DNA of 61,734 nt from Lonsdalea iberica (GCF_002111585.1 NZ_LUTP01000023.1:1-61734); one strand, 5' to 3'; counted from the first letter of the stretch, positions 1-11,483 are shown. A program made the numbers and translations. The notes: a model not told the origin generated them from the letters alone.

Positions 1-241
1 CCAAACCGGTCTGGCTGAAGTTCTGCGGATCTTTGACGATTTTGTAGCTTCGGCCGTTAACGGTGTAATCCTTCATCGTGGAAGGATTGAACGGTTCATA
101 GCGCGGCTCCGCCCCGCCGATCTCTTCCACCGGGCCGTTGTAAACCGTCGGCGCAGGCGCGGGCCTCGCCTGTTCCATCTCGGTGCTACAACCAGACAAC
201 AGCAGACCGAGTGTGACAATCCCTAGCCAATTCTTACGCAT
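1..241 (-). CDS. rlpA: Septal ring lytic transglycosylase / lipoprotein RlpA, N-terminal part only
   Basis: The gene begins at 241 and runs off the left edge, so about 80 N-terminal residues are visible. They start MRKNWLGIVTLGLLLSGC, a lipoprotein signal peptide with a lipobox (LSGC) that predicts an outer-membrane lipoprotein. The following segment (NGPVEEIGGAEPRYEPFN, then a DYTVNGRSYKIV stretch) matches the region of E. coli RlpA ahead of its double-psi beta barrel. In the family RlpA binds denuded peptidoglycan and in some species cleaves it. It lies 9 bases downstream of mrdB on the same strand, as in the mrdA-mrdB-rlpA cluster of enterobacteria. The catalytic barrel and the SPOR domain are outside the window. 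Confidence 0.9.
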   Translation of the reverse strand, partial: MRKNWLGIVTLGLLLSGCSTEMEQARPAPAPTVYNGPVEEIGGAEPRYEPFNPSTMKDYTVNGRSYKIVKDPQNFSQTGL

Positions 242-250
242 TGCCCACCT

Positions 251-1363
251 CTATAAGCTTTTGGATAACATTTTGCGGTGAGTATGTATCGACATGACGA
301 TACCGAATCCCGCCATCAAGACCACCAGAGCCGATCCGCCATAGCTGACCAATGGCAGCGGTACACCGACCACGGGCAGAATACCACTGACCATGCCGAT
401 GTTGACGAAAACGTAGACAAAGAAGATTAGCATCAAACCGCCGACCATGACGCGGCCGAAGGAATTCTGTGCGTTGGCGGCGATCACCAGACCGCGCATA
501 ATCAGGAACAGATAAAGCGTCAGCAGAATCAGCACGCCAATCAGGCCAAGCTCTTCCGCCAACACGGCAAAAATGAAGTCGGTATGGCGTTCCGGCAGGA
601 ATTCCAACTGCGACTGCGTGCCCTGCAACCAGCCCTTGCCGGAAAGGCCGCCAGAACCAATGGCGATTTTGGACTGGATAATATGATAACCCGCACCCAA
701 GGGATCGGTCTCCGGGTCCAACAGCATCATTACCCTGTCTCGCTGATAATCGTGCATGAGGAAAAACCAAAGAATGGGGATGAAGGCGGCCAGCAGTAAG
801 GCGGCGAAGCCAATCAGTCGCCAGCTCATACCCGCGAGAAAGAGAACGAACAGGCCCGATGCGCAGATCAAAATCGACGTCCCCAGATCAGGCTGCGCCG
901 CTACCAGCAGCGTAGGCACGAAAATCAGGGTTAGCGCTATGGCGGTATTTTTCAGGGAAGGAGGACACATATCGCGGTTGATATAGCGCGATACCATCAG
1001 CGGAACCGCGATTTTGGCGATCTCGGACGGCTGGAACCGGACCACGCCCAGATCCAACCAGCGCTGCGCGCCTTTACTAATCTGGCCGAAGACGTCCACT
1101 AATACCAACAGGATCACGCATACGACATATAAGTAAGGCGCCCAGCCTTCGTACACACGGGGCGGGATCTGAGCCATGATGATCATCACAATCAGGCCGA
1201 GTATGCATTGAGCGACTTTGCGCTCCATCATATCAATGTTCTGCCCGCTGGCGCTCCACATGACAATCAGGCTGTAGGAGAGCAGCGCCAGTACGCAGAG
1301 AAGAAACGGGAGATCAATATGGATCTTGGTCCAGATTGAGCCTTTTTGTTGGCTGTCGGTCAT
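251..1363 (-). CDS. mrdB: Rod-shape peptidoglycan polymerase RodA (SEDS family)
   Basis: 370 residues, the same length as E. coli RodA. The protein is almost entirely hydrophobic, with about ten membrane segments. It carries SEDS family motifs, including the [11 protein letters not shown] segment and the periplasmic loop [16 protein letters not shown], whose Asp is the conserved catalytic residue of the family. RodA polymerises glycan strands in the inner membrane during elongation, paired with the transpeptidase PBP2, whose gene mrdA lies just upstream. Only 8 bases separate the two genes, so they are almost certainly co-transcribed and translated together. I see no irregularity. The start ATG is the one matching the family N-terminus. 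Confidence 0.97.
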   Translation of the reverse strand: MTDSQQKGSIWTKIHIDLPFLLCVLALLSYSLIVMWSASGQNIDMMERKVAQCILGLIVMIIMAQIPPRVYEGWAPYLYVVCVILLVLVDVFGQISKGAQRWLDLGVVRFQPSEIAKIAVPLMVSRYINRDMCPPSLKNTAIALTLIFVPTLLVAAQPDLGTSILICASGLFVLFLAGMSWRLIGFAALLLAAFIPILWFFLMHDYQRDRVMMLLDPETDPLGAGYHIIQSKIAIGSGGLSGKGWLQGTQSQLEFLPERHTDFIFAVLAEELGLIGVLILLTLYLFLIMRGLVIAANAQNSFGRVMVGGLMLIFFVYVFVNIGMVSGILPVVGVPLPLVSYGGSALVVLMAGFGIVMSIHTHRKMLSKSL

Positions 1364-1371
1364 GAATTTGC

Positions 1372-3276
1372 CTACTCAGTTTCACTGCCGGGAGGCGCGG
1401 GGGGCGCGACCGGGAGATTGACGTTGTTGTCGCCCAAAATAATATGGTCGAGGATCTGGCGCACGATTGTCCCGACCGCGGGTCCGGCGCCGCCGTTTTC
1501 CAAAATAATGGTCATGGCCACTTTCGGGTCATTGTACGGGGCGAAGGCAACCATGAGCTTGTGGTCGCGCAGCCGTTCAGCAATTTTATGAGCGTTATAG
1601 GTCTCGTTTTCCTTCAGGCCGAATACCTGCGCCGTACCGGACTTGGCCGCGATTTTGTACGGCGAGTCCGCAAAGGTTTTGTGCGCAGTGCCGTTGGCGC
1701 GGTTGGCGACGCCATACATGCCGTCTTTGACCAGTTCCCAATAGCCCGAGTGAATATCGCCAATCTGCGTATGCTCTTGCTGGGCGAAAGGCACTTTGAC
1801 GCCGTGCTCCTGCGTACTGGCGAGCAGGTGCGGCGTTTTAACCTGACCGTCGTTGATCAGAGTCGTCAACGCTTTCAGCATTTGGATGGGCGTGGCGGTC
1901 CAGTAGCCCTGACCAATACCGACCGGGATGGTATCACCCTGATACCAGGGCTTTTTATATCGCCGCATCTTCCAGTCTCGCGTCGGCATAATTCCGGCGC
2001 GCTCTTCAGACAAATCGATACCGGTATAGTCGCCGTAACCGAATTTCGTCATCCACTCAGACAGGCGATCGATGCCCAAGTCGTAGGCGACCTGGTAGAA
2101 ATAGGTATCCGCCGACTCTTCCAGCGCTTTGGTCAGATTGAGCCGTCCGTGTCCCCATTTTTTCCAGTCGCGGAAGCGTTTTTCCGACCCTGGAAGCTGC
2201 CACCAGCCAGGGTCGAACAGCGAAGTATTGGGCGTAATGACGCCTGCCGTCAGCGCGGAAACCGCGATATAGGGTTTTACGGTCGACGCCGGCGGATAGA
2301 CGCCTTGCGTGGCACGGTTAATCAGCGGGCGGTTGGGGTCGTTGAGCAGCGTGCGATAATCTTTGCCTGAAATGCCGTCGACAAACAGGTTTGGGTTGTA
2401 GCTGGGCGTGGATACCATCGCCAAAAGACCGCCGTCGCGCGGATCGGTGACGATGACCGCAGCGCGACTGCCTTCCAGCAGTTTTTCGATGTAAATCTGC
2501 AAATTCAGATCCAGCGTCAGATAGACATCTTTTCCAGCCTGCGGCGGCTGTTCGTGCAGCTGGCGAATGACGCGTCCACGGTTATTGACTTCAACCTCTT
2601 CATAGCCCGGTCTGCCGTGCAGCAGGTCTTCGTAGTAGCGTTCTATGCCGAGTTTGCCGATATCGTGCGTTGCCGCGTAGTCCGCCAGCTTGTCCTCTTT
2701 CGCCAGCCGGTCGAGATCACGGTCGTTGATTTTGGATACGTAGCCGATAACGTGGGTCAGCGCGGAACCGTAGGGATAATAGCGACGCTGGTAGCCTTTG
2801 ACTTCAACGCCGGGGAAGCGATATTGGTTCACCGCAAAGCGCGCGACCTGCACATCGGACAGGCCGGTTTTCACCGCGATAGAGGTGAAACGGCGCGAAC
2901 GCTTGCGCTCTTTGCGGAAAGCATCCAGGTCTTCGTCGGTGAGATCGGCGATGGGCTTCAGTGCGTCCAGCGTAGCTTCAAGGTTATTGACCTTTTCAGG
3001 GATTAGCTCTAGCTGGTAGATGGTCCGGTTCAGGGCCAGGGGCGTGCCGTTGCGGTCATAGATAATGCCACGGCTGGGCGCGATAGGGACCAACTTGATG
3101 CGGTTTTCGTTGGAGCGGGTGCGGTAGTCGTCAAAGCGTGAAATCTGTAGATGATACAGATTGACAACGAGGATGCCGATCAGCAGCAGAATGCCCAAAA
3201 ACGCCACCAGCGCGCGGCGTACAAACAGGGCCGACTCAGCCGTATAATCACGAAAAGGTTTACGCTCTATGTTCAT
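1372..3276 (-). CDS. mrdA: Penicillin-binding protein 2, elongation transpeptidase
   Basis: 634 residues against 633 in E. coli PBP2. A short cytoplasmic tail ([14 protein letters not shown]) is followed by one membrane anchor, a PBP dimer domain, and the transpeptidase domain in the C-terminal half. The active-site serine lies in PPASTVKPY (SxxK). A SAD motif (ESADTYFYQ) and the KSGT box (AAKSGTAQV) complete the penicillin-binding site. The usual PPGSTVKP has become PPASTVKP here, a conservative change next to the catalytic serine. PBP2 cross-links peptidoglycan during rod elongation together with RodA. It sits between rlmH and mrdB in the conserved operon rsfS-rlmH-mrdA-mrdB-rlpA. Confidence 0.97.
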   Translation of the reverse strand: MNIERKPFRDYTAESALFVRRALVAFLGILLLIGILVVNLYHLQISRFDDYRTRSNENRIKLVPIAPSRGIIYDRNGTPLALNRTIYQLELIPEKVNNLEATLDALKPIADLTDEDLDAFRKERKRSRRFTSIAVKTGLSDVQVARFAVNQYRFPGVEVKGYQRRYYPYGSALTHVIGYVSKINDRDLDRLAKEDKLADYAATHDIGKLGIERYYEDLLHGRPGYEEVEVNNRGRVIRQLHEQPPQAGKDVYLTLDLNLQIYIEKLLEGSRAAVIVTDPRDGGLLAMVSTPSYNPNLFVDGISGKDYRTLLNDPNRPLINRATQGVYPPASTVKPYIAVSALTAGVITPNTSLFDPGWWQLPGSEKRFRDWKKWGHGRLNLTKALEESADTYFYQVAYDLGIDRLSEWMTKFGYGDYTGIDLSEERAGIMPTRDWKMRRYKKPWYQGDTIPVGIGQGYWTATPIQMLKALTTLINDGQVKTPHLLASTQEHGVKVPFAQQEHTQIGDIHSGYWELVKDGMYGVANRANGTAHKTFADSPYKIAAKSGTAQVFGLKENETYNAHKIAERLRDHKLMVAFAPYNDPKVAMTIILENGGAGPAVGTIVRQILDHIILGDNNVNLPVAPPAPPGSETE

Positions 3277-3312
3277 CCGGCAGGATCAGTTCTGATAGTT
3301 CATAGTATCGCC

Positions 3313-3783
3313 TTACTCCCGGTGGTAAGGATGGTTAGCCGTAATACTCCAGGCCCGGTACAGGCTCTCTGCCACCAGTACGCGCACCAGTGGGTGGGGC
3401 AGCGTCAATGGGGACAGTGACCAGCTCTGTTCGGCCGCCGTTTTGCATTGCGGCGACAGGCCTTCCGGCCCGCCAATCAGCAAACTCACGTTGCGCCCGT
3501 CCAGTTTCCAACGTTCCAGCTGTTGGGCCAGCTGCGGGGTTTCCCACGGTGAGCCGGGAATATCCAGCGTCACAATCAGGTTGCCTTTCCCCACGGCGGC
3601 CAGCATTTGTTCGCCCTCTCGCTCAAGAATGCGGCGAATATCGGCGTTTTTGCCCCGTTTCCCGGCAGGAACCTCCACCAGTTCCAGTGGCATATCCTTC
3701 GGAAAACGGTGCAGATAATCGCTAAAGCCGGTCTGCACCCAGTCGGGCATTTTGGTGCCCACGGCGACCAGTTGCAGTTTCAT
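3313..3783 (-). CDS. rlmH: 23S rRNA pseudouridine-1915 N3-methyltransferase RlmH
   Basis: 156 residues when started at [15 protein letters not shown], next to 155 in E. coli. A longer in-frame extension upstream exists but overlaps rsfS and lacks similarity, so I chose the ATG at 3783. It is a SPOUT-class methyltransferase: the trefoil-knot SAM-binding loop is visible as [10 protein letters not shown], and the C-terminus [18 protein letters not shown] carries the conserved tail. The enzyme methylates pseudouridine 1915 in helix 69 of 23S rRNA on assembled 70S ribosomes. Its start codon is one base from the rsfS stop codon, which implies translational coupling. Confidence 0.96.
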   Translation of the reverse strand: MKLQLVAVGTKMPDWVQTGFSDYLHRFPKDMPLELVEVPAGKRGKNADIRRILEREGEQMLAAVGKGNLIVTLDIPGSPWETPQLAQQLERWKLDGRNVSLLIGGPEGLSPQCKTAAEQSWSLSPLTLPHPLVRVLVAESLYRAWSITANHPYHRE

Positions 3784-3784
3784 A

Positions 3785-4102
3785 TCAACTCCAGAGCTTT
3801 TCCAGTTCGTACAGCTGACGGCTGTCTTCCTGCATGACATGGACAATCACGTCGCCCAGGTCGACAACAACCCAGTCAGCCAGCGCTTCGCCCTCTATGC
3901 CCAGCGGGAGCAGACCAGCGGCGCGAGATTCTTGCACGACGTGGTCGGCGATGGACGCGACGTGGCGGCTAGAAGTTCCGGTACAGATGATCATGCAGTC
4001 TGTGATGCTGGACTTCTTGGTGACGTCCAACGCCACGATGTCCTGACCTTTCAGGTCGTCGATTTTATCAATAACGAAGTCTTGGAGTGCTTGGCCTTGC
4101 AA
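3785..4102 (-). CDS. rsfS: Ribosomal silencing factor RsfS
   Basis: 105 residues, identical in length to the E. coli protein and very close in sequence ([19 protein letters not shown] at the start, LYELEKLWS at the end). RsfS binds ribosomal protein L14 and blocks joining of the 30S and 50S subunits under starvation or in stationary phase. It is the first gene of the rsfS-rlmH-mrdA-mrdB-rlpA unit. The upstream gap to nadD (about 170 bases) contains no gene; in E. coli phpB (cobC) occupies this place, so it is absent or relocated here. Confidence 0.96.
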   Translation of the reverse strand: MQGQALQDFVIDKIDDLKGQDIVALDVTKKSSITDCMIICTGTSSRHVASIADHVVQESRAAGLLPLGIEGEALADWVVVDLGDVIVHVMQEDSRQLYELEKLWS

Positions 4103-4272
4103 ATGTTCCCCCTGGGGTAATGTTAATCAGCCTGAGCTTGATGGGCGGAGCGATGTCGCTTTCAGCATGCGCGCAAAAGCGTGGCGAGTCTGCCGGGGCA
4201 GGCGGGTTGCCTGCCGTTTGAACCAGCGGCGGAGTATACCATGCAGTCATGTTGAGTGGTATAAAGCCGTCG

Positions 4273-4947
4273 CTATCGGTACAGCCCGTGTGTATCTATA
4301 TAATTCAGCACGGGGGCGGGCAAAAGGTCGCTGCAGTCGCGCCCCTGTTGCCTGCGCTGACGAATTTCAGTAGCGGAAATGGGCAGCAGCGGAGTGTTCG
4401 CCAGATAGATTAACCCGTGCGGATGCTGGTGCAACCGGCTAACCTCGGTAGTGTGACGGGACGTCAGCCATTGCTGTAATTCAGGGGTTTCCAGCGTGCG
4501 GCTATAGCCTGGGCGGGCGCATACCAGCAGGTGGCAATAGGACAGAATTTCCTGCCAGCGGTGCCAGCGATGCAGCGTGAGCAGCGAATCCTGACCGATG
4601 ATAAACGCCAGCGGTGTCGTCGGACCGGCTTCCCGTCTTAACGCTTCCAATGTCTCAATCGTGTACGAAGGCGTTTCCCGCCGTAGTTCACGGTCATCGA
4701 TGCGGAAAAGCGGGTTATTCGCGATCGCCAGCGCGGCCATCTCTTTACGCTGACGGGCGTCGGCTTCAGGTTGTTCGCGGTGTGGGGGGACATTATTGGG
4801 CAGCAGGACGACCTGCTGCAATCCGACTTCAGCCGCCAGTGCGGCCACGGGGCGCAGGTGGCCGAAGTGAATCGGGTCGAACGTCCCGCCGAAGTAGGCG
4901 GTCAGTTCGCTAGTGGTATCCGGGATCGGCAAATCAGTAGACCTCAA
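4273..4947 (-). CDS. nadD: Nicotinate-mononucleotide adenylyltransferase NadD
   Basis: 224 residues, slightly longer than E. coli NadD (213) because of an extended N-terminus before the nucleotide-binding motif. [12 protein letters not shown] is the GxFDPxHxGH signature, and [13 protein letters not shown] near the C-terminus is the second adenylyltransferase motif (ISxTxxR). The enzyme makes nicotinate adenine dinucleotide from NaMN and ATP in NAD biosynthesis. Its 5' end overlaps the 3' end of holA by 14 bases, so the two are probably co-translated. A start closer to the motif would give the E. coli length, and the exact start is uncertain. Confidence 0.95.
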   Translation of the reverse strand: MRSTDLPIPDTTSELTAYFGGTFDPIHFGHLRPVAALAAEVGLQQVVLLPNNVPPHREQPEADARQRKEMAALAIANNPLFRIDDRELRRETPSYTIETLEALRREAGPTTPLAFIIGQDSLLTLHRWHRWQEILSYCHLLVCARPGYSRTLETPELQQWLTSRHTTEVSRLHQHPHGLIYLANTPLLPISATEIRQRRQQGRDCSDLLPAPVLNYIDTHGLYR

Positions 4948-5968
4948 TCAAACTATCGGGCAGGGCTTTTCCACACAAGATCATCGCCAGTGTCTCTAAT
5001 TCTGCCCAAATAGGCTGGCCGTAATTCTGTTTCAGGGTGATTTCCAGTCTGGCGAGCAGGGTGATGGCCTGCTGTAGCTGTTCCAACGACAGGCGCTGCA
5101 AGGCCTGCGTTATCAGGGAACGGCGGTTTTGCCAGATTTTATGTTGGTCGAACAAGGTACGCAGTGGAGTGGCGACCATCTGCCGTTTCAACTGTAGCAG
5201 CAGCAATAGTTCACGCTGCACGGTTCGCAGTAAAATGACGGGCTCGCACTCTTCCAAACGTAGCTGGTGCAGGATGTGCCAGGCGCGTTTGCTTTTTCCC
5301 GCCAGGAGCGCGTCCAGCCAATGAAATGGCGAAAAATGCGCGGCATCGCTGACGGCCTGTTCAACGCGGGGCAGCGGCAATTTGCCGTCGGGGTAGAGCA
5401 ACGATAGACGTTCCAGTGCCTGGGACAAGGCCAGCAGGTTGCCTTCATAGCAGTAGCAGAGCAACTGGCAGGCCGGCTCATCCAGTTCCAGCTTCATACT
5501 CTTGGCGCGTTGCATAACCCAGCGCGGCAGTTGCTCCTGTTCGGGCGTCATGCAGGGCACGTAGATGCTTTTTTGCGACAAGGCTTTGAACCAGGCGCTG
5601 TTCTCCTGGGCGCGGGTGAGCTTGGCGCCGCGCAAAATCAGCAGAATGTCAGGATGGAGTAATCCGGCGAGTTTCACCAGCTGTTCGCCTATCGGCGCCC
5701 CAGGACCGGAGTCTGGCAGCGTCAGCGACAATATCTGTCGTGATGAGAATAGACTTAGCGCCTGACAGGCGCCGAAGATGGCGTCCCAGTCAGTCGTGTT
5801 ATCCAGCGTAAACCGGAATTGTTCATTAAAATCTTGCTGTTGAGCGGTACGGCTGATGTGATCCTGACTTTCCTGCAGTAGCAGCGGATCGTTGCCGAAC
5901 AGCAGATAACAACCGCGCAGCCCCTCTCGGAGCTGCGCGGCGAGTTGCTCAGGATAAATCCGGGTCAT
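4934..5968 (-). CDS. holA: DNA polymerase III subunit delta
   Basis: 344 residues, matching the family (343 in E. coli). The N-terminus [17 protein letters not shown] and the segment [14 protein letters not shown] are typical of the delta subunit, the wrench of the clamp loader that opens the beta sliding clamp. The fold is AAA-like but lacks a functional ATP site, as expected. It starts inside the lptE stop region (ATGA overlap at 5965-5968) and ends overlapping nadD, giving a tight leuS-lptE-holA-nadD operon. Confidence 0.96.
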   Translation of the reverse strand: MTRIYPEQLAAQLREGLRGCYLLFGNDPLLLQESQDHISRTAQQQDFNEQFRFTLDNTTDWDAIFGACQALSLFSSRQILSLTLPDSGPGAPIGEQLVKLAGLLHPDILLILRGAKLTRAQENSAWFKALSQKSIYVPCMTPEQEQLPRWVMQRAKSMKLELDEPACQLLCYCYEGNLLALSQALERLSLLYPDGKLPLPRVEQAVSDAAHFSPFHWLDALLAGKSKRAWHILHQLRLEECEPVILLRTVQRELLLLLQLKRQMVATPLRTLFDQHKIWQNRRSLITQALQRLSLEQLQQAITLLARLEITLKQNYGQPIWAELETLAMILCGKALPDSLIEVY

Positions 5969-6522
5969 GAACGTGCAGGCACGGCAGGAGCAGGGGACGT
6001 CGTTTCCTTCTCCTGCTGGGCGTTTTTGCTTACCTTCACGGTCAGCAGGTTTCGCACCAATTGTTGGGCGGCCTGTACGCGCATTTCCTGGAGGATAATA
6101 TCCTGCTCGGCGTCTTTGGCGAGCGCCGTGAGCGGGTTATCAAAGAAGGTGCGGAAAACTTTGACGCTGATCGGGTAGATGTCGTCTCCCGGCATCAGCA
6201 CCTGTGCTTTCAGCTCCATGACAAACTGATACTCAGCGGCTTTACCATCCTGGAAAACAGACGCGGTGCTGCGTGTCAGCGTGGTGTTAAGCACGCGCAG
6301 GGACGGAATGTCCTGACGTTTGGAGTTCTCAACGATGTTCACATCGTTGAGACGAAGCTGTTCGCGCACCGCGCGCGTCATCGGCCCATACGGGTCTGAG
6401 CTATCCAGAATCAGATTATGCAACTGATGCGGCACCTGAGTCGTGCCGCGCAGATGAAAACCGCAACCAGCGGTAATAAGTACCGCCAGTCCCAGCAACA
6501 ACGTCAAAAGTGGGTGTCGCAC
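5965..6522 (-). CDS. lptE: LPS-assembly lipoprotein LptE
   Basis: 185 residues. The N-terminus [20 protein letters not shown] is a lipoprotein signal peptide ending in a lipobox with Cys about residue 19-20, followed by the conserved GFHLRGT. LptE plugs the LptD barrel in the outer membrane and helps deliver lipopolysaccharide to the cell surface. The C-terminal tail is rich in Ala, Pro and Ser and is probably disordered. It lies 15 bases after leuS and overlaps holA by four bases. Confidence 0.95.
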   Translation of the reverse strand: MRHPLLTLLLGLAVLITAGCGFHLRGTTQVPHQLHNLILDSSDPYGPMTRAVREQLRLNDVNIVENSKRQDIPSLRVLNTTLTRSTASVFQDGKAAEYQFVMELKAQVLMPGDDIYPISVKVFRTFFDNPLTALAKDAEQDIILQEMRVQAAQQLVRNLLTVKVSKNAQQEKETTSPAPAVPARS

Positions 6523-6537
6523 AAGTTCCTCCTCGCC

Positions 6538-9120
6538 TTAACCCACAACCAGGTTAAGCAGTTTTCCAGGGACGTAAATCACTTTCCGCACGGTCACGCC
6601 ATCAAGATACTTGGCAACCAGCGGTTCTTCTGCAGCGCGTTCACGAACTTGCTGCTCGTTGGCGTCGGCCGCAACGGTAATTTTGCCGCGGACTTTGCCG
6701 TTGACCTGAATGACGACCAGCTTCGAGTCTTCAACCATAGCCTGTTCATCCGCCACCGGCCACGGCGCGTTATCGATATCGCTTTCGCCGTGCAGCTCTT
6801 GCCACAGCGTGAAGCAAATATGCGGGGTGAACGGATACAGCATGCGGACGACGGCTTGCAGCGTTTCCTGAGTCAGGGCGCGATCCTGGTCACTGTCCTG
6901 GGAAGCCTTCGCCAGCTTGTTCATCAGTTCCATGATAGCGGCAATGGCGGTATTGAACGTCTGACGACGACCAATATCGTCAGTGACCTTGGCGATGGTT
7001 TTGTGCAGATCGCGACGCAGGGACTTCTGACCGTCCGTCAATTTCGCCACGTCGAGCGGCTGTACCGCACCTTTGGCGGTGTGATCCAGAACCTGTTTCC
7101 ATACGCGTTTCAGGAAGCGGTTAGCGCCTTCAACGCCGGATTCCTGCCACTCAAGCGTCATTTCTGCGGGGGAAGCGAACATCATAAACAGACGTACGGT
7201 ATCCGCGCCGTATTTTTCCACCATGACCTGCGGGTCGATGCCGTTATTTTTCGATTTCGACATTTTGCTCATGCCGGCATAAATCACTTCGCGGCCTTCG
7301 GCGTCGAAGGCTTTCACAATACGGCCTTTCTCATCGCGCTCAACGGTCACGTCGGCCGGAGAGATCCACACGCGCTCGCCGTTTTTGCCGACGTAGTAGA
7401 AGGCGTCCGCCAACACCATCCCCTGACACAGCAGGCGCTTAGCAGGTTCGTCGGAGTTGACCAGACCGGCGTCGCGCAGCAGTTTGTGGAAGAAACGGAA
7501 ATACATCAGATGCATGATGGCGTGTTCGATGCCGCCAACATACTGGTCGACCGGCAGCCAGTAGTTGGCCGCGGCGGGATCCAGCATGCCTTCGTCGAAC
7601 TGCGGGCAGGTGTAGCGCGCATAGTACCAGGACGATTCCATGAAGGTATCGAAGGTATCGGTTTCACGCAGCGCTGGCTGGCCGTTGACCGTGGTTTTCG
7701 CCCATTCAGGATCGGCTTTGATCGGGCTGGTGATGCCGTCCATGACCACATCTTCGGGCAATTTGACCGGCAGCTGATCTTCAGGCGTCGGTATGACCGT
7801 GCCGTCTTCCAGCGTGACCATTGGGATCGGTGCGCCCCAGTAACGCTGACGGGAAACGCCCCAGTCGCGCAGCCGGTAATTGACCTTGCGCTGTCCGACG
7901 CCTTTTTCAACCAGCGTGTCGGCGATGGCTTTGAAGGCTTCATCGTAATCAAGACCGTCGAATTCGCCGGAGTTGAACAGGCGGCCTTTCTCCGTCAGCG
8001 CCTGAGCGGACAGGTCGACGTCTTGGCCTTCCGCGGCCTGAATCACCTGTTTGATCGGCAGACCGTATTTGGTGGCGAACTCCCAGTCGCGTTGGTCGTG
8101 AGCCGGTACGGCCATGACTGCGCCGGTGCCGTATTCCATCAGCACAAAGTTCGCGATCCATACCGGTACTTTTTCGCCGTTCAGTGGGTGAATGGCGTAC
8201 AGCCCGGTCGCCATGCCTTTTTTCTCCATCGTCGCCATGTCGGCTTCGGCCACTTTGGTATTGCGGCACTCTTCGATGAAGTCATTCAGCGCAGGATTTT
8301 TTTCTGCGGCCAGCAGAGATAAAGGATGCCCTGCGGCGACGGCGACATAGGTCACGCCCATGAAGGTATCGGGGCGCGTCGTGTAAACCGTCATCTGGCG
8401 ATCGCTGTCCGCGATGTCGAAGGTAATTTCGACGCCTTCGGAACGGCCGATCCAGTTACGTTGCATGGTTTTCACCTGCTCCGGCCAGCTTTCCAGCGTA
8501 TCCAGATCGTTCAGCAGTTGGTCCGCGTAGTCAGTGATTTTGATGAACCACTGTGGGATTTCTTTGCGTTCCACCTTGCTGTCACAGCGCCAGCAGCAGC
8601 CGTCGATGACCTGTTCATTAGCCAGTACGGTTTGATCGTTCGGGCACCAGTTGACGGCGGACGTTTTCTTATAGACCAGGCCCTTTTCGTACAGCTTGGT
8701 GAAGAACCACTGTTCCCAACGGTAATAGTCAGGTTTGCAGGTGGCGATCTCGCGATCCCAGTCGTAACCGAAGCCCAGCAGTTTCAGCTGGTTCTTCATG
8801 TATTCGATGTTGTCGTAGGTCCAGGGAGCGGGAGCGGTTTTATTTTTAACCGCCGCGCCTTCCGCCGGCAGACCAAAGGCGTCCCAGCCGATAGGCTGTA
8901 GCACGTTTTTACCGAGCATGCGCTGATAGCGTGAGATGACATCGCCGATGGTGTAGTTACGGACGTGTCCCATATGGAGTCGGCCAGAAGGGTAAGGCAG
9001 CATGGAAAGGCAATAGTATTTTTCCTTGCTGGAGTCTTCGGTCACTTTGAAGGTTTGTTTTTCTTGCCAGTGAAGCTGGACTTGCGCTTCTATTTCATCT
9101 GGGCGGTATTGCTCATGCAT
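6538..9120 (-). CDS. leuS: Leucyl-tRNA synthetase
   Basis: 860 residues, as in E. coli. It is a class Ia synthetase: the HIGH-type motif is seen as [15 protein letters not shown] near residue 40, the CP1 editing domain follows, and the second signature is KMSKSKN near residue 620. A zinc-ribbon-like CWRC segment ([12 protein letters not shown]) lies in the insertion region. The enzyme charges tRNA-Leu and edits misactivated norvaline and isoleucine. It is the first gene of leuS-lptE-holA-nadD. Long open frames on the opposite strand within this gene are mirror ORFs of a GC-rich coding region. Confidence 0.98.
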   Translation of the reverse strand: MHEQYRPDEIEAQVQLHWQEKQTFKVTEDSSKEKYYCLSMLPYPSGRLHMGHVRNYTIGDVISRYQRMLGKNVLQPIGWDAFGLPAEGAAVKNKTAPAPWTYDNIEYMKNQLKLLGFGYDWDREIATCKPDYYRWEQWFFTKLYEKGLVYKKTSAVNWCPNDQTVLANEQVIDGCCWRCDSKVERKEIPQWFIKITDYADQLLNDLDTLESWPEQVKTMQRNWIGRSEGVEITFDIADSDRQMTVYTTRPDTFMGVTYVAVAAGHPLSLLAAEKNPALNDFIEECRNTKVAEADMATMEKKGMATGLYAIHPLNGEKVPVWIANFVLMEYGTGAVMAVPAHDQRDWEFATKYGLPIKQVIQAAEGQDVDLSAQALTEKGRLFNSGEFDGLDYDEAFKAIADTLVEKGVGQRKVNYRLRDWGVSRQRYWGAPIPMVTLEDGTVIPTPEDQLPVKLPEDVVMDGITSPIKADPEWAKTTVNGQPALRETDTFDTFMESSWYYARYTCPQFDEGMLDPAAANYWLPVDQYVGGIEHAIMHLMYFRFFHKLLRDAGLVNSDEPAKRLLCQGMVLADAFYYVGKNGERVWISPADVTVERDEKGRIVKAFDAEGREVIYAGMSKMSKSKNNGIDPQVMVEKYGADTVRLFMMFASPAEMTLEWQESGVEGANRFLKRVWKQVLDHTAKGAVQPLDVAKLTDGQKSLRRDLHKTIAKVTDDIGRRQTFNTAIAAIMELMNKLAKASQDSDQDRALTQETLQAVVRMLYPFTPHICFTLWQELHGESDIDNAPWPVADEQAMVEDSKLVVIQVNGKVRGKITVAADANEQQVRERAAEEPLVAKYLDGVTVRKVIYVPGKLLNLVVG

Positions 9121-9459
9121 GGCTGCCAGTGGTCCTTTGGGTAGTGATAATGGCTACGTTTGTAGCCCATTGTGCATACTAAAAGATCCGCATAGCATAG
9201 CTGATAAGCGTCTTGGGCAACAACACCTTGAGGCCGTCCGGGGCGGATTTATGCCGTAGTCGTTCATCAGCGACGGTTCGTTCGCGCTTCCGATGGCGGC
9301 GAAAAGGCGGGGGAAGCTCAGAGCGTGACCCGGCCTGCGGTTCGCTCAGGAAAATCATCTACACTGAAACCATCCTGAGTGCTGATATCACCAGGGGGTC
9401 GCCCTGCGGCAAAAAGGGTGGCGCATGCCTCATTCCACCCGGTTTGTTGAGGAGTCGTA
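9121..9459. other. Intergenic region between divergent leuS and ybeL
   Basis: 339 bases with no convincing coding sequence. It must hold the leuS promoter (leftward) and the ybeL promoter (rightward). A perfect 6-bp inverted repeat, GGGTGG at 9416-9421 and CCACCC at 9435-9440, could form a hairpin in the ybeL leader about 20 bases before its start codon. In E. coli the same place continues with ybeL, so nothing appears inserted here. Confidence 0.5.
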
Positions 9460-9942
9460 ATGAAGACAGTCAGTCGTTACTACCAGACGTTAATGTCGGA
9501 TATCACCGCGCGTTTACATGGCGGAGAGCGTGATATGGCGAAGCTTATCGATCATGCGCGCCGCCGTATTGCAGAGGATAACGCCTTGACGGAGCAGGAA
9601 GGCGAACAGATCCTTAAGGCAATCCGGCGCGATCTCGCTGAGTTCGCACGTAGCTATGAGGAGAGCCGGGACGAAATCACCGACAGCGTTTTTATGCGCG
9701 TCATCAAGGAAAGCCTGTGGCAGGAGCTGGCGGACATCACAGACAAAACGCAGTTGGAGTGGAGGGAGATGTTTCAGGACGTCAACCACCACGGCGTCTA
9801 TCACAGCGGCGAGGTGGTCGGGTTAGGTAACCTGGTGTGCGAAAACTGCCACTACCACCTGACTTTTTATACCCCGGAGGTACTGCCGCGCTGCCCGAAA
9901 TGTTCGCACGACCAATTTCATCGCCAGCCTTTCCAGCCCTAG
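9460..9942 (+). CDS. ybeL: Zinc-ribbon protein YbeL (DUF1451), function unknown
   Basis: 160 residues, the same length as E. coli YbeL. The N-terminal two thirds are charged and probably alpha-helical. The best conserved block is SVFMRVIKESLWQELADITD, followed by the GVYHSGEVVGLGNLVCENCH segment. Two Cys pairs (CENC and CPKC, about residues 127-148) form a rubredoxin-like zinc ribbon near the C-terminus. The role is unknown in any species I can recall. A good ribosome-binding site (GAGGAG) precedes the ATG. The gene converges on gltL, and the two share the terminator at 10001-10030. Confidence 0.93.
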   Translation: MKTVSRYYQTLMSDITARLHGGERDMAKLIDHARRRIAEDNALTEQEGEQILKAIRRDLAEFARSYEESRDEITDSVFMRVIKESLWQELADITDKTQLEWREMFQDVNHHGVYHSGEVVGLGNLVCENCHYHLTFYTPEVLPRCPKCSHDQFHRQPFQP

Positions 9943-10000
9943 CGAGAACGTCGCACTCTCGGGGTTTCCGGCGTTCATTCCCACGGTCACCATTGATGTA

Positions 10001-10030
10001 AAAAATCCCGGCATCGGTTGCCGGGATTTT
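10001..10030. terminator. Bidirectional intrinsic terminator between ybeL and gltL
   Basis: A-run, AATCCCGGCA stem, TCGG loop, TGCCGGGATT stem and T-run. The hairpin has U-runs on both strands and lies between the convergent 3' ends of ybeL and gltL, so it can end both transcripts. Confidence 0.85.
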
Positions 10031-10081
10031 GGGATCACAATGCTGACGTTGTGCAGTGATGCACTGCGCTGAACTCGAATA

Positions 10082-10807
10082 TTAGTGCAGGATTTTCGCC
10101 AGAAAGTCTTTAGCGCGTTCGGACTTGGGATTCGTGAAGAAGTCCTCTTTGCGGGTGTCTTCGACAATCTTGCCCTCGTCCATGAAAATGACCCGGTGCG
10201 CCACTTTGCGAGCGAAGCCCATTTCGTGGGTCACGACCATCATAGTCATTCCTTCTTGCGCCAGTTCGACCATCACGTCCAGCACTTCATTAATCATTTC
10301 CGGGTCAAGCGCCGAAGTTGGTTCGTCGAACAGCATCGCGATGGGGTCCATGCACAGCGCACGGGCGATAGCCACACGCTGCTGCTGGCCGCCGGAAAGC
10401 TGTCCCGGATATTTGTCCGCGTGCGCGGAGAGACCGACGCGATCCAGCAGCTTTTTGGCCTTTTCACGGGCAGGATCACGCTCACGCTTGAGCACCTTGA
10501 CCTGCGCCAGGGTGAGGTTATCGATGATCGATAAATGCGGAAATAGCTCAAAATGCTGGAACACCATGCCGACTTTAGAGCGCAGCTGGGCCAGATTGGT
10601 GCGCTTGTCGTTAACGGCGATGCCATTAACTTCAATTTGCCCTTCCTGAATGGGCTCGAGTCCATTAACGGTTTTGATGAGGGTCGATTTACCGGAGCCG
10701 GAAGGGCCGCAAACGACGACTACCTCACCTTTTTTGACTTCTGTGGAGCAGTCGGTAAGTACCTGAAATTGACCGTACCACTTAGAAACATTTTTCAGGG
10801 AAATCAT
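10082..10807 (-). CDS. gltL: Glutamate/aspartate ABC transporter ATP-binding protein
   Basis: 241 residues from the ATG at 10807, the same length as E. coli GltL. Walker A is [10 protein letters not shown] near residue 35, the ABC signature is [15 protein letters not shown], and Walker B is [12 protein letters not shown], followed by the switch His in [11 protein letters not shown]. It energises the polar amino acid importer made with GltJ and GltK. The gltK stop codon and this start share one base (TGATG), which indicates translational coupling. It is the last gene of gltIJKL. Confidence 0.97.
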   Translation of the reverse strand: MISLKNVSKWYGQFQVLTDCSTEVKKGEVVVVCGPSGSGKSTLIKTVNGLEPIQEGQIEVNGIAVNDKRTNLAQLRSKVGMVFQHFELFPHLSIIDNLTLAQVKVLKRERDPAREKAKKLLDRVGLSAHADKYPGQLSGGQQQRVAIARALCMDPIAMLFDEPTSALDPEMINEVLDVMVELAQEGMTMMVVTHEMGFARKVAHRVIFMDEGKIVEDTRKEDFFTNPKSERAKDFLAKILH

Positions 10808-11481
10808 CAAACCGTCCTTTTCTTCAGATAATTAACCAGCATTGATGCGCAGATGCTGATAATAAAATAAACAAACCCGGCAAACAGAATCATCTCGACC
10901 TGAGTTCCGTCGCGCTCACCGATGCTGGAGGCGGTGCGGAAGAAATCAGCCAGACTGAGTACGTACACCAGAGAGGTGTCCTGAAATAGGACAATACCCT
11001 GAGTCAGCAGTAGCGGAACCATTGCCCGGAAAGCTTGAGGCAGTATCACCAGTCTCATGGACTGCCAGTGTGTCATGCCCAGCGCCAATGCGGCGGAAGC
11101 CTGTCCGCGCGCGATACTCTGAATCCCGGCGCGGATGATCTCAGAGTAGTAGGCCGCCTCAAACAGGGAGAAGGCTACCATAGCCGAAACTAGCCGAATA
11201 TCGGTTTTCGGCGACAGCCCAAGCACATTTTGTAAAAAGCTTGGCACAATCAGGTAAAACCACAGCAGTACCATGACTAACGGTACGGAACGAAACAAGT
11301 TTACGTACAGTTTGGCAAACCAGCTGATGGGTTTGAACGAAGACAGCCGCATGACGGCGAGAAGGGTTCCCCAGAGAATACCGAAAATAACGGCAATCAC
11401 CGTAATTTTAATCGTGACGCCAAGGCCTTGCAGCAGGTAAGGCAGGCTGGGAGCGATCGAGCTCCAATCGAATTCATACAT
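10807..11481 (-). CDS. gltK: Glutamate/aspartate ABC transporter permease GltK
   Basis: 224 residues, the usual length. It is a HisMQ-type permease with about five membrane segments and the EAA loop that contacts the ATPase ([22 protein letters not shown]). It pairs with GltJ in the inner membrane. It starts two bases after the gltJ stop codon and overlaps gltL by one base. Confidence 0.96.
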   Translation of the reverse strand: MYEFDWSSIAPSLPYLLQGLGVTIKITVIAVIFGILWGTLLAVMRLSSFKPISWFAKLYVNLFRSVPLVMVLLWFYLIVPSFLQNVLGLSPKTDIRLVSAMVAFSLFEAAYYSEIIRAGIQSIARGQASAALALGMTHWQSMRLVILPQAFRAMVPLLLTQGIVLFQDTSLVYVLSLADFFRTASSIGERDGTQVEMILFAGFVYFIISICASMLVNYLKKRTV

Positions 11482-11483
11482 TG

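Noticed and set aside
1444-2370. 308-codon ORF opposite mrdA
   Set aside because: Antisense to a conserved gene, no family features.
6418-8322. 634-codon ORF opposite leuS
   Set aside because: It lies wholly antisense to lptE/leuS, has no ribosome-binding site or recognisable domain, and its composition is the mirror of a GC-rich coding strand.
9213-9533. 106-codon ORF across the leuS-ybeL spacer
   Set aside because: Overlaps the ybeL start in another frame, no ribosome-binding site, no similarity.
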